DNA from: an uncultured Clostridia bacterium
GTDB lineage: Bacteria; Bacillota; Clostridia; Christensenellales; Aristaeellaceae
Length of the DNA stretch: 64,000 nucleotides
Assembly: GCA_934662505.1 (NCBI GenBank)
Contig: CAKUKE010000013.1
Coordinates: 1-64,000 of the forward strand
Direction: 5' to 3'
Shown here: positions 39,707-47,921 of the stretch, piece after piece
Layout of the letters: each line of letters starts with the position of its first letter
Numbering within the stretch: position 1 is the first letter of the stretch
Notes under the pieces: generated by a model
The model's input: the letters and a program-made list of their open reading frames with translations, nothing else
The model's database searches: none
Told to the model about the DNA's origin: nothing
Translations under genes and position numbers: made by a program

Positions 39707-39803
39707 TCTTTAAGACGGTACGAGATGCCGACAAGAGAAGCCTGAAAGCGCTGCCTTCAAATGCGTATTCAGCTTGCCGTGCGTCTGCATGGCAAGCTTT
39801 TTT
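39707..39803 (+). promoter_or_regulatory. PyrR-type attenuator leader
   Basis: TCTTTAAGACGGTACGAGAT and the following GCCGACAAG (39707-39735) resemble the conserved PyrR-binding loop of Firmicute pyr leaders (TTTAA, then a CNGTCC-GAGAG-GCNG hairpin, then AAG). About 35 bases later AGCTTGCC (39771-39778) and GGCAAGCT (39791-39798) form a terminator stem followed by TTTTT. PyrR bound to UMP is known to promote termination in such leaders, so permease synthesis would fall when pyrimidines are plentiful. Confidence 0.7.
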
Positions 39804-39862
39804 ATGCGGAAAGACCTGCTGCATCACAGGCCCTGCGGGCCGGAAAGACGGAGGGACCCCTT

Positions 39863-41218
39863 ATGAAGCTGGTCTACGACATTGGTGACAAGCCTCCCAT
39901 CAAAAAGAATCTGGTGTACGCCTTCCAGCAGCTGCTGGCTATCATGGCGGCTACGCTGCTGGTGCCCATCCTGGTAGACGGTTCGGGCGCCTACATGAGC
40001 CAGCCGGCCGCGCTGTGCGGCGCGGGCTTCGGCACGCTGTTCTACCTGTTCATTGCCACCCGCAGGAAGAGCCCCGTGTTTCTGGGTTCCTCCTTCGCCT
40101 TCATCAGCCCCCTGTGCGGGGCGGTGGCCTTCGGCTTTCTGGGCATCTTTCTGGGCGCGGTGTTCGCAGGTCTTGTGTATGTGGTCATTGCGCTGATCAT
40201 CAAAAAGACCGGCTCTGCATGGGTCAACAAGCTCCTGCCTCCCGTCGTCATCGGCCCCACCGTGGCACTGATCGGCCTTTCTCTGTGCGGCAGCGCGGTG
40301 AACAACCTGAACAACACCGCCGCCGGCAGCTATAATCTGGTGAGCATTCTGGTGGGTCTGGTGGCCTTCCTCATCACCGTGTTTGCTTCTGTCAAGGGCA
40401 GCAAGGGCATGAAGATGATCCCCTTCATCATTGGCATTCTGGGCGCGTATGTGATCGCGCTGGCGCTGACGCTCATCGGCCGCGCCACCGGCTGCGAATA
40501 CATTCAGCTGGTGAACCTGTCCGCCTTTGACGGCATGCAGCTGTTCAAGCTGCCCCGCTTCACGTTCCTGGGCATGCTGGGCGTGTATGAAAACGATCCG
40601 AACCTGCCTGCCGTCGCCAACAACATCAAGTCCTGGGCGGATGTGCTGAGCATCTTCCTGCTGTTTGCGCCCGTGGCCTTCGTTACGCTGGCCGAGCACA
40701 TCGCCGACCATAAGAACCTGTCCTCCATCATTGACCGCGACCTGATTACCGACCCCGGTCTGGACCGTACCCTGCTGGGCGACGGCGTGGGCTCTGTGGT
40801 GGGCTCCTTCTTCGGCGGCTGCCCCAACACCACCTACGGTGAGTCCGTGGGCTGCGTGGCCATCACCGGCAACGCTTCCATCAGCACCATCGCGCTGGCG
40901 GGCGTGTACTGCATCCTGCTGTCCTTCTTCGACCCCTTCGTGTGCTTTGTCAACTCCATTCCCTCCTGCATCGTGGGCGGCGCCTGCATCGCGCTGTACG
41001 GCTTCATTGCGGTGTCCGGTCTGAAAATGCTCCAGCCCGTTGACCTGAACGACCACCACAACCTGTTCGTGGTGGCGGCCATTCTGGTGCTGGGCATCGG
41101 CGGACTGACCCTGAACTTCGGCGCCGTGCAGATCAGCTCCATCGCCACCGGCCTGATCGCCGGCATCATCGTGAACGTGCTGTTCAACCGCCGGAAGGAC
41201 GAAAAAGCAGCTGAATAA
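39863..41218 (+). CDS. Uracil permease (UraA/PyrP, NCS2 family)
   Basis: The 451-residue membrane protein has the 14-segment layout of NAT/NCS2 nucleobase transporters. Key stretches are the first-helix QQLLAIMAATLLVP, FLGSSFAFISPL, the VTLAEHIADHKNLSSI carboxylate region, and the GGCPNTTYGESVGCVAITG signature that is typical of the uracil branch rather than xanthine/urate carriers. It imports uracil, probably with protons. I chose the start at 39863, behind GGAGGG. The PyrR-type attenuator upstream independently supports a pyrimidine substrate. Confidence 0.93.
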   Translation: MKLVYDIGDKPPIKKNLVYAFQQLLAIMAATLLVPILVDGSGAYMSQPAALCGAGFGTLFYLFIATRRKSPVFLGSSFAFISPLCGAVAFGFLGIFLGAVFAGLVYVVIALIIKKTGSAWVNKLLPPVVIGPTVALIGLSLCGSAVNNLNNTAAGSYNLVSILVGLVAFLITVFASVKGSKGMKMIPFIIGILGAYVIALALTLIGRATGCEYIQLVNLSAFDGMQLFKLPRFTFLGMLGVYENDPNLPAVANNIKSWADVLSIFLLFAPVAFVTLAEHIADHKNLSSIIDRDLITDPGLDRTLLGDGVGSVVGSFFGGCPNTTYGESVGCVAITGNASISTIALAGVYCILLSFFDPFVCFVNSIPSCIVGGACIALYGFIAVSGLKMLQPVDLNDHHNLFVVAAILVLGIGGLTLNFGAVQISSIATGLIAGIIVNVLFNRRKDEKAAE

Positions 41219-41268
41219 GCTGCAAATGCCGGAAATAAACGGAAAAATCGGGTAAATACATATTTACA

Positions 41269-41307
41269 AACCACGCCGCTCATGTTAAAATGAGAGACGT
41301 GGTTTTT
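41269..41307 (+). terminator. Terminator after the permease gene
   Basis: AACCACG pairs with CGTGGTT, and CTCAT pairs with ATGAG inside, followed by a run of T. A TTACAA-16-TAAAAT promoter-like pair (41264-41290) overlaps it and could serve rpsO. Confidence 0.8.
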
Positions 41308-41309
41308 TG

Positions 41310-41442
41310 AACCGTATGCCCGGGCGCCCGAGTCCTCGACGGCGAGCTGTGTGTGCGGCGATTCCAAAAAACGGAGGCGGCCTGAAACCACCGGATCCAT
41401 TCCGCTGCCGCCATCCGGCAACATGCAAGGAGGAAACACAAA
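41310..41442 (+). promoter_or_regulatory. rpsO leader with interleaved stems
   Basis: Close to the ribosome site, GGCGG (41376-41380) can pair with CCGCC (41408-41412), and CCGGAT (41391-41396) with ATCCGG (41413-41418). The pairs are interleaved, so they form either a pseudoknot or two exclusive hairpins. Ribosomal protein S15 autoregulates through structured leaders in several bacterial groups, E. coli using a pseudoknot, so this may be the S15 site. The AAGGAGG site follows at 41427-41433. Confidence 0.5.
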
Positions 41443-41706
41443 ATGGACAAGGCACTCAAGGCTCAGATCATGCAGACCTACGCCCGTCACGAAGGCGACA
41501 CCGGTTCTCCCGAAGTGCAGGTGGCGCTGCTGACCGAACGGATCAACCACCTCAACGAGCACCTCAAGCTGAACAAGAAGGATCATCACAGCCGCCGCGG
41601 CCTGCTGCTGATGGTCGGTCAGCGCCGGGGTCTGCTGGAATACCTGAAGAAGACGGATATCGAGCGCTATCGTACCCTGATTGAAAAACTGGGTCTGCGT
41701 AAATAA
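41443..41706 (+). CDS. rpsO: 30S ribosomal protein S15
   Basis: S15 binds 16S rRNA early in assembly of the small subunit. The 87-residue protein shows the full family pattern: GDTGSPEVQVALLTERI, LNEHLKLNKKDHHSRRGLL and the C-terminal RGLLEYLKKTDIERYRTLIEKLGLRK-like segment. The length is canonical. AAGGAGG precedes it. It is upstream of pnp, the conserved rpsO-pnp order, with a terminator between. Confidence 0.98.
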   Translation: MDKALKAQIMQTYARHEGDTGSPEVQVALLTERINHLNEHLKLNKKDHHSRRGLLLMVGQRRGLLEYLKKTDIERYRTLIEKLGLRK

Positions 41707-41717
41707 GACCATGAACA

Positions 41718-41755
41718 GGCTATCGGCTGGAACCGGTTTCAGCCGGTAGCCTTTT
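41718..41755 (+). terminator. Terminator or attenuator between rpsO and pnp
   Basis: GGCTATCGGCTG and CAGCCGGTAGCC form a 12-bp stem with one G-U pair, followed by TTTT. It would partly uncouple pnp from rpsO. Confidence 0.8.
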
Positions 41756-41811
41756 CATAAGCGCTTTGGAGCAGGGGCTCTGAAGCGGAGAAGTGTGTGA
41801 GGAGAAGAAAG

Positions 41812-43962
41812 ATGGATTACAAAGCGTACACAATGGAATTTGCGGGTCGGCCGCTGACGTTGGAATTCGGCAAGTATGCCCAGCAGGCGGGCGGTTCCGC
41901 CATCGTCCGTTACGGCGATACGGTGGTGCTGGTCAACGCCACGGCTTCCGATACGCCCCGGGAAGGCGTGGACTTTTTCCCGCTGACCGTGGACTTTGAA
42001 GAAAAGCAGTATGCCGTGGGTAAGATCCCCGGCGGCTTCATCAAGCGGGAAGGCCGCCCCACTGAAAAGGCGACCCTCACCTGCCGGCTGATCGACCGCC
42101 CCCTGCGTCCGCTGTTCAACAAGGGTATGCGCAACGATGTGCAGGTGGTGGCGCAGACGCTGTCTGTGGATCCCAACAATCCCCCTGAATTTCCGGCCAT
42201 GATCGGTTCTTCCATCGCGCTGGCCATCAGCGATATTCCCTGGGCCGGTCCTACGGCCGCCGTGGTGGTGGGTCGGGTGAACGGTCAGTTTATTCTCAAC
42301 CCCACCGAGGAAGAGGAAGCGCGCAGCGACATGCACGTGACCGTGGCCGGCACCAAGGACGCCATCATGATGGTGGAAGCTGGCGCCAAGGAAGTCAGCG
42401 AAGACGCCATGATGGACGCCATTCTGTACGCGCATGAAAGCATCAAGGAACTGGTGGCCTTCCAGGAGAAGATCGTCGCCGAGATCGGCAAGCCCAAGAA
42501 GGACTATCCGCTGGTGACCACCGGTGACGATGTGAAGGCCGCCGTGCGCGCTTATGCCTATGATAAGTGCGTGTATACCTACGAGACCACCGTCCGCAAG
42601 GAGCGTCAGGCGCGCGAGGCCGAGGTGAAGGCGGACGTGCTGGCGCATTTTGCGGAAGAGTTTGCCGGCCGGGAAAGCGAAGTGGCCGATGCACTGTACT
42701 ACCTGAACAAGGAAGTCATGCGCCGCAACATTCTGGATAAAGGCATCCGCGCCGATGGCCGTAAGGTGGACGAGGTGCGTCCCATCTGGTGCGAAGTGGG
42801 CGTACTGCCCCGCACCCATGGCAGCGCCGTGTTCACCCGCGGTGAGACGCAGGCGCTGACGGTGACCACGCTGGGCTCCGTGAGCGAAGCGCAGCAGCTG
42901 GACGGCCTGTCCAACGAAGAAAGCAAGCGCTACATCCACCAGTACAACATGCCCTCCTACGCCACCGGCGAGGCCGGCCGTCTGCGCAGCCCCAACCGCC
43001 GCGAGATCGGTCACGGCGCGCTGGCGGAGCGGGCGCTGCTGCCCGTCATTCCCAGCGAGGAGGAATTCCCCTATGCCCTGCGTCTGGTCAGCGAGATCAT
43101 GAGCAGCAACGGTTCCTCCTCCATGGCCTCCGTGTGCGGCAGCACCCTGTCCCTGATGGATGCGGGCGTGCCCATTCATGCGCCGGTAGCCGGTGTGGCC
43201 ATGGGTTTGATTCAGGATACTGAAAGCGACAAGATTGCCATCCTGACCGACATTCAGGGTCTGGAAGACTTCCTGGGCGATATGGACTTCAAGGTGGCCG
43301 GTACCATGAACGGTATCACCGCCATCCAGATGGATATCAAGATCAAGGGCATCAACCGCGACATCCTGTCCCGTGCGCTGGCGCAGGCGCTCAAGGGTCG
43401 TCTGCACATTCTGGGCATCATGCTGGAAACGCTGGGCCAGCCCCGCGACCACCTGAGCAAGTTTGCGCCCAAGATCATCCAGTTCACCATCAACCCCGAA
43501 AAGATCCGCGAAGTGATCGGTTCGGGCGGAAAGACCATCAACAAGATCATCGCCGAGACCGGCGTGAAGATCGATATCGAAGATGACGGCCGCGTGTTCA
43601 TTTCCACCCCTGATCAGGCGGCGGCGGACAAGGCCAAGGCCATCATCATGGGCATTGCCAAGGATATCGAAGTGGGCGAGGTGTACATGGGCAAGGTGGT
43701 TCGCATCATGAACTTCGGCGCCTTTGTGGAACTGCTGCCCGGTAAGGACGGCATGCTGCACATCTCCAAGCTGGCCAACAAGCGTGTGGATAAGGTGGAG
43801 GATGTGGTGCACATCGGCGACGAACTGGAAGTGAAGGTGTGCGAGATCGATGCGCAGGGCCGCATCAACCTGATCCGCAACGATATCACCTACGATAATC
43901 CCGGCTTCACCCGTTCCGCGCCCGCCGGCACCCGGCCTCCGCGCCGGGAAAGCAACCGCTGA
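41812..43962 (+). CDS. pnp: Polyribonucleotide nucleotidyltransferase (PNPase)
   Basis: PNPase degrades RNA from the 3' end with phosphate. The 716-residue protein has two RNase PH domains (the first with GDTVVLVNATAS, the second with RTHGSAVFTRGETQALT and the SNGSSSMASVCG catalytic region), a KH domain (IREVIGSGGKTINKIIAETG) and an S1 domain (GKVVRIMNFGAFVELLPGKDG). The start at 41812 follows GAGGAGAAG; an ATG five codons upstream overlaps it. The C-terminal tail is short and basic. The M16 peptidase gene follows. Confidence 0.98.
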   Translation: MDYKAYTMEFAGRPLTLEFGKYAQQAGGSAIVRYGDTVVLVNATASDTPREGVDFFPLTVDFEEKQYAVGKIPGGFIKREGRPTEKATLTCRLIDRPLRPLFNKGMRNDVQVVAQTLSVDPNNPPEFPAMIGSSIALAISDIPWAGPTAAVVVGRVNGQFILNPTEEEEARSDMHVTVAGTKDAIMMVEAGAKEVSEDAMMDAILYAHESIKELVAFQEKIVAEIGKPKKDYPLVTTGDDVKAAVRAYAYDKCVYTYETTVRKERQAREAEVKADVLAHFAEEFAGRESEVADALYYLNKEVMRRNILDKGIRADGRKVDEVRPIWCEVGVLPRTHGSAVFTRGETQALTVTTLGSVSEAQQLDGLSNEESKRYIHQYNMPSYATGEAGRLRSPNRREIGHGALAERALLPVIPSEEEFPYALRLVSEIMSSNGSSSMASVCGSTLSLMDAGVPIHAPVAGVAMGLIQDTESDKIAILTDIQGLEDFLGDMDFKVAGTMNGITAIQMDIKIKGINRDILSRALAQALKGRLHILGIMLETLGQPRDHLSKFAPKIIQFTINPEKIREVIGSGGKTINKIIAETGVKIDIEDDGRVFISTPDQAAADKAKAIIMGIAKDIEVGEVYMGKVVRIMNFGAFVELLPGKDGMLHISKLANKRVDKVEDVVHIGDELEVKVCEIDAQGRINLIRNDITYDNPGFTRSAPAGTRPPRRESNR

Positions 43963-43989
43963 TAACGGCATAAAACGGATATAACGGAT

Positions 43990-44035
43990 ACGCAGGGGGG
44001 AAGCTGAGGGTAGTTTCCTCCCTTGCGTGCCTTTT
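43990..44035 (+). terminator. Probable terminator after pnp
   Basis: ACGCA-GGGGGGAA pairs with TTTCCTCCC-TTGCGT with several G-U pairs, followed by GCCTTTT. The stem is strong but the U-tract is short. Confidence 0.55.
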
Positions 44036-44066
44036 GGCCGCTGATAAGGAAAAGGAGCGCTGGTAT

Positions 44067-45323
44067 ATGGAAATCATCACGCTGAGCAATGGTCTGCGGG
44101 TGGCGCTGGAAGAAATGCCCCATCTGCGCTCAGTTTCCGTGGGCGTGTGGGTGAAGGCAGGCTCCATGCTGGAAAGACCGGAGGAAAACGGACTGTCCCA
44201 TTTTATGGAGCATATGGCGTTCAAGGGAACCGCCCGCCGGAGCGCACGGCAGATCGCCGAGGAAATGGACGCTGTGGGCGGTCAGATGAACGCGGCGACC
44301 AGCAAGGTGTGCACCAATTATTACGCCAAGGTCATCGACGAGGATCTGCCGCTGGCCATGGATTTATTGTCCGACATTGTGATTCATCCCGCGCTGGATA
44401 AAAAGGAAATGGACAAAGAGCGGGGGGTCATTTTGGAGGAGATCGCCATGGTGGAGGATTCCCCGGAGGATGTGGTTTACGATGTGCTGGCCGGGGCGGT
44501 GTACGGCAGTCAGTCGCTGGGTCAGACCATTCTGGGTCCCGGCGAGAAGATCGCCGCCTACCAGCCGGCGGATCTGCAGGCCTTCCGGGCGCGGCATTAC
44601 GGCCCGAAAAACGCTGTGGTCGCCCTTGCGGGGCACTTTGACCCGAAGCGGATCCGGGAACAGCTGGAAACCTATTTCGGCGATTGGACGGGGCCGGAAG
44701 GGGAGGCCTTCCCCGTGGAGGAGGCCGTGCCTGCGCCTGCGTATTTGTGCCGGGAAAAGGATACCGAGCAGATGCACCTGTGCGTGGGGTACCGCGCCCT
44801 GCCGCTGGGCAGCCCCCATGTGTACCGGCAGGCTGTCATGAACGGTATTCTGGGCGGCGGCATGTCCTCCCGCCTGTTTCAGCGCATCCGGGAGGAATTG
44901 GGTATGGCCTATTCCGTCTATTCCGGCCCCTCCGCCTACCCGGGCTGCGGCGATTTTACCATTTATGCTGCGACGACGCCCAAAAATGCGGAAAAAGTGC
45001 TGGAGCAGATTGACGGTGAACTGGAAAAGCTGCTGCGGGAGGGCGTGACGGAGAAGGAATTCATCCAGTCCAAGGCGCAGCTGAAGGGCAGCTTCATTCT
45101 GGGGCTGGAAAGCGCGTTTAACCGGATGAACAGCATGGGCGCCAATCTGATGATGCGCGACCGGCTGATCGCGCCGGATGAGACGATTCACGGTGTGGAG
45201 CAGGTGACCATGGAAGACGTGCGGGCGGCTGTGCAGGATCTGCTGACTGCGCCCCGCAGCATTGCGCTGGTAGGCCGTCAGGCGGAAAAAACGCTGGCGC
45301 GGATGAAAAAACAAAGTCTCTGA
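44067..45323 (+). CDS. M16-family zinc peptidase (MlpA/YmxG-like)
   Basis: The 418-residue protein has the inverted zinc motif H45-F-M-E48-H49 of the pitrilysin/insulinase family and a downstream ERGVILEEIAM glutamate region that supplies the third ligand. The second half contains the R/Y pair of active M16B proteins (SSRLFQRIREELGMAYSVYS). AAAGGAG lies eleven bases before the ATG. In B. subtilis the homologous gene also lies between pnp and dpaA. It is probably cytosolic; its substrate is not known. Confidence 0.93.
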   Translation: MEIITLSNGLRVALEEMPHLRSVSVGVWVKAGSMLERPEENGLSHFMEHMAFKGTARRSARQIAEEMDAVGGQMNAATSKVCTNYYAKVIDEDLPLAMDLLSDIVIHPALDKKEMDKERGVILEEIAMVEDSPEDVVYDVLAGAVYGSQSLGQTILGPGEKIAAYQPADLQAFRARHYGPKNAVVALAGHFDPKRIREQLETYFGDWTGPEGEAFPVEEAVPAPAYLCREKDTEQMHLCVGYRALPLGSPHVYRQAVMNGILGGGMSSRLFQRIREELGMAYSVYSGPSAYPGCGDFTIYAATTPKNAEKVLEQIDGELEKLLREGVTEKEFIQSKAQLKGSFILGLESAFNRMNSMGANLMMRDRLIAPDETIHGVEQVTMEDVRAAVQDLLTAPRSIALVGRQAEKTLARMKKQSL

Positions 45324-45343
45324 CCGGACGGCGATCAAGACGC

Positions 45344-45370
45344 ACCGGTCAGCGCCCCCCTTCATAGGAT
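45344..45370 (+). promoter_or_regulatory. Candidate mother-cell sigma promoter of dpaA
   Basis: ACC (45344-45346), a 16-base spacer and CATAGGAT (45363-45370) resemble sigma-K/sigma-E promoters (-35 AC, -10 CATANNNT). The -10 lies inside the 5' arm of the dpaA hairpin, so the start point should fall near its loop, about 45376-45379. The match was made by eye. Confidence 0.4.
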
Positions 45371-45401
45371 GCAAGTAACATCCTGTGGAGGGGGGCTTTT
45401 T
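45354..45401 (+). terminator. 18-bp terminator hairpin that masks the dpaA ribosome site
   Basis: The arms 45354-45371 and 45379-45396 pair over 18 consecutive positions with two G-U pairs, around a seven-base loop (CAAGTAA). TTTTT follows directly, and the dpaA ATG begins two bases after the tract. The Shine-Dalgarno GGAGGGGGG is wholly within the 3' arm. Confidence 0.85.
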
Positions 45402-45402
45402 G

Positions 45403-46140
45403 ATGCGGTTGTACGTGTGCGGCGATCAGGCGCGCAGTCATTACCTGCGGGAAGCAGCGTTGAAAAAGGGGCTGGGGGTGACCTGTCTGGAGGAGGCGGA
45501 CGTGGTGGTGCTGCCCTTGCCGCGGTCAGATGGGGATCGGGAGACGATCGGGCGGCTGCGGAAGGGGCAGTGGGCGGTTTGCGGGCTGATGGACGAAGCG
45601 GCGGAACAGGCGCTGCTGGAGAAAGGGTGCCGGATCGTGCGGGTCTACCGCGACGAACAGTATCTTGTGGGCAACAGCAGGGACAGCGCAGAGGGCGCGG
45701 TCTGGGCGCTGATGGGAAAGGCGGCCTTTGCCCTGAGCCGCGCCCGGTGTCTGGTGATTGGCTTCGGACGGCTGGGCAAGGCGCTGAAGGCGGTGCTGGA
45801 GGGAATGGGCGCGGAGACGGTGGTGGCGGCGCGCAGCCCGGAGCAGCGGGCACAGGCGGGCGCAGACAGTCTGACGCTGGCGCAGGCGTTTGATGATCTG
45901 AGCGGCTTTGATGCGGTGATCAACACCGTGCCCGCCCGTATATTGGGTCGCGCGGCGCTGAGCACCCTGCGGCCGGGCAGCCTGTTAATGGATACCGCCA
46001 GCGCCCCCTACGGCTTCTCGGTGGAGGAGGCCTGCGCGCTGCGCCTGACGGCATGGCGGGAAAACGGTATTCCGGGGCGGTATTGCCCCATGACGGCGGC
46101 GGAAAGGCTGCTGGCGCTGATCGAAAGGGAGGTCAAATAA
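45403..46140 (+). CDS. dpaA: Dipicolinate synthase subunit A
   Basis: DpaA with DpaB makes dipicolinic acid from a dihydrodipicolinate-pathway intermediate in the mother cell; the product loads the spore core. The 245-residue protein has a short N-terminal domain and a Rossmann-type dehydrogenase domain with CLVIGFGRLGKALKAVLEG, TVVAARSPEQ and VINTVPARIL, all typical of DpaA. It is about 50 residues shorter than the B. subtilis protein, mostly in the N-terminal domain. dpaB starts on the base after its stop. Its presence is the strongest indicator of a spore former in this window. Confidence 0.9.
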   Translation: MRLYVCGDQARSHYLREAALKKGLGVTCLEEADVVVLPLPRSDGDRETIGRLRKGQWAVCGLMDEAAEQALLEKGCRIVRVYRDEQYLVGNSRDSAEGAVWALMGKAAFALSRARCLVIGFGRLGKALKAVLEGMGAETVVAARSPEQRAQAGADSLTLAQAFDDLSGFDAVINTVPARILGRAALSTLRPGSLLMDTASAPYGFSVEEACALRLTAWRENGIPGRYCPMTAAERLLALIEREVK

Positions 46141-46740
46141 ATGGCTCAGACGAGAATCGGGTTTGCCATGACGGGATCCTTCTGCACATTTGCCAGCGTG
46201 TTCAGACAGGTGGAAAATCTGGCGGCGCTGGACTATGACGTGTATCCCATTCTGTCCTTTCACGCCGCGGCGGGAGACACCCGTTTTTTCAGCCTCAGTC
46301 AGGTGATGCATACGCTGGAGGGGCTGACGGGACACGCGCCGTGGACGACGCTCAATCAGGTGGAGCCGATCGGCCCGAAAAAACTGCTGGATCTGTACAT
46401 TATCGCGCCCATGACGGGTGCGTCCATGGGTAAAATGGCGCACGGCATTTTTGATACCCCGGCGCTGCTGGGCGCAAAATCTCACCTGCGCAATAACCGT
46501 CCCGTGCTGGTCGCGCCCTCCACCAACGATGGACTGTCTGCGGCGGCGGAAAACATCGGGAAGATTTTGAACATGAAAAACGTTTATTTTGTGCCCTTCG
46601 GGCAGGATGACCCGGTGAAAAAGCCCCGCTCGCTGGTGGCGGACTTTGATCAGATTCCCCGTGCGGCGGCCTGCGCGCTGGAGGGGGCGCAGCTGCAGCC
46701 CATCCTGACTTGCAAGGAGGGGCGAAATGATGTAAAATAG
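46141..46740 (+). CDS. dpaB: Dipicolinate synthase subunit B (flavoprotein)
   Basis: DpaB is a flavoprotein-fold subunit of dipicolinate synthase. The 199-residue protein has the family landmarks IGFAMTGSFCTF at the start, YPILSFHA, LLDLYIIAPMTGASMGKMAHGI, the RPVLVAPSTNDGLSAAAENI segment and VYFVPFGQDDP, with the expected length. Its ATG follows directly on the dpaA stop, with AAAGGGAGG inside the dpaA end, so translation is coupled. Confidence 0.95.
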   Translation: MAQTRIGFAMTGSFCTFASVFRQVENLAALDYDVYPILSFHAAAGDTRFFSLSQVMHTLEGLTGHAPWTTLNQVEPIGPKKLLDLYIIAPMTGASMGKMAHGIFDTPALLGAKSHLRNNRPVLVAPSTNDGLSAAAENIGKILNMKNVYFVPFGQDDPVKKPRSLVADFDQIPRAAACALEGAQLQPILTCKEGRNDVK

Positions 46741-46758
46741 GAATGACGGAGGTGGCGT

Positions 46759-47907
46759 ATGAAAAAAATCGCTTGCTTGACGGTCGTGCTGGCCTTGCTG
46801 TGGAGCGCAGGCGCGGCGGCGCAGGAGGGGGTATCCGCCGGCTGGACGGAAAAAACAGAGACGGGCGCGGCCGCGTCCTATGTGCGCTACCCTGTGGCGG
46901 ACGGGGAAAATGCGGACGTCATCAACGCCCTGCTGGCGGAAAATGGCCGGTTGGCCGACTATGTGCAGCTGCTTTCCACGGTGCAGGATAACGGCGGTAC
47001 CGGGCTGCAGGTGGATTACGCCATGACCCCGGCGGACGGCGAAAACGACATTGTGTCGGTGGTGCTCTCCGCACAGGGAAAAATGCTTTCCGGCCCTCCC
47101 GGTCAGGCGTATTATCCCTTAGTGCTGGATCGAACCACCGGCCAGCAGGTCACGGCGGCGCAGGTGTTTGCTGATGTGGATGAAGCCCGTGGCGTGATCG
47201 AAGGGTATCTGATGGAAACGGTGGAAAGCACCCTGTCTACCTATATGGAAAACAACGCCCTTGTGCCTGTGCCGATGGAGCGTTTTTCGCTGGATGAGGG
47301 GGGCGTGACCTTTTATTATGAGAGCAGCCAGCTGTCTTTCCTCTCCGGTTTCTGCGGTGCGGTGACCGTGCCCTACGATGTGCTCTATGACGTTCTGGAC
47401 GTTTCGGACGGCAGCGTTGTCACCAGAAGCGGTCTGGCGGCGGAATACATGCAGGTGACGGACGAAACGGCAGAAAAGGTACGGCGGGATGCAGAGGACG
47501 GGCGCCTGTGGGGCGTTCCGGCTGTGATTGGTATGCCCCTTGCGGACGCGCTGGCTGCGTACCGGGACACGGTGGACAGCGGCTTTTACCCTGGCGGTGC
47601 GTATTATGAAACGGAGGAAGCGTCGCTGCGCGGCACCTGCCTGATCACGGATGAAAATGAGGAAACGGTGACCGCCCTTTTGTCCACCAACGTATCGCTC
47701 CACGGCCTGCGGACGGGCAGCACTACCCGCGAAGCGTGGCGGGCGGTGCTGGGCGAGCCGGACTATACCATTGAAATGACGGGCGTGGAGGCGGAAAGCC
47801 ATCTGCTGTGCGACGGCGAGGGCGACTATTACGAACTGGATGGCGTTCGGCTGACGCTCCACGCGGATCAGCAGGGCGTGCTGTACGCGGTCGTATTGAC
47901 GGAATGA
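46759..47907 (+). CDS. Secreted protein with DUF3298-like region
   Basis: A signal peptide (MKKIACLTVVLALLWSAGAAAQ) precedes a 360-residue extracytoplasmic protein. The middle (YPLVLDRTTGQQVTAAQVFAD and the later GGVTFYYESSQLS segment) resembles the DUF4163/DUF3298 module found in clostridial surface proteins and anti-sigma factors such as RsiV. The C-terminal 120 residues are unassigned. GGAGGTGG lies at a good distance from the ATG. It is 18 bases after dpaB and 14 bases before ftsK, so it may be in the same transcript, possibly with a role in sporulation; that is inference from position only. Confidence 0.7.
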   Translation: MKKIACLTVVLALLWSAGAAAQEGVSAGWTEKTETGAAASYVRYPVADGENADVINALLAENGRLADYVQLLSTVQDNGGTGLQVDYAMTPADGENDIVSVVLSAQGKMLSGPPGQAYYPLVLDRTTGQQVTAAQVFADVDEARGVIEGYLMETVESTLSTYMENNALVPVPMERFSLDEGGVTFYYESSQLSFLSGFCGAVTVPYDVLYDVLDVSDGSVVTRSGLAAEYMQVTDETAEKVRRDAEDGRLWGVPAVIGMPLADALAAYRDTVDSGFYPGGAYYETEEASLRGTCLITDENEETVTALLSTNVSLHGLRTGSTTREAWRAVLGEPDYTIEMTGVEAESHLLCDGEGDYYELDGVRLTLHADQQGVLYAVVLTE

Positions 47908-47921
47908 GGGAATCGACAGGG

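Noticed and set aside
39695..39862. Purine riboswitch before the nucleobase permease
   Set aside because: The conserved purine-aptamer loop sequences are absent, the permease belongs to the uracil branch, and the leader matches a PyrR element better.
43963..43992. Three AACGG repeats after the pnp stop
   Set aside because: They are too short and degenerate to separate from chance.
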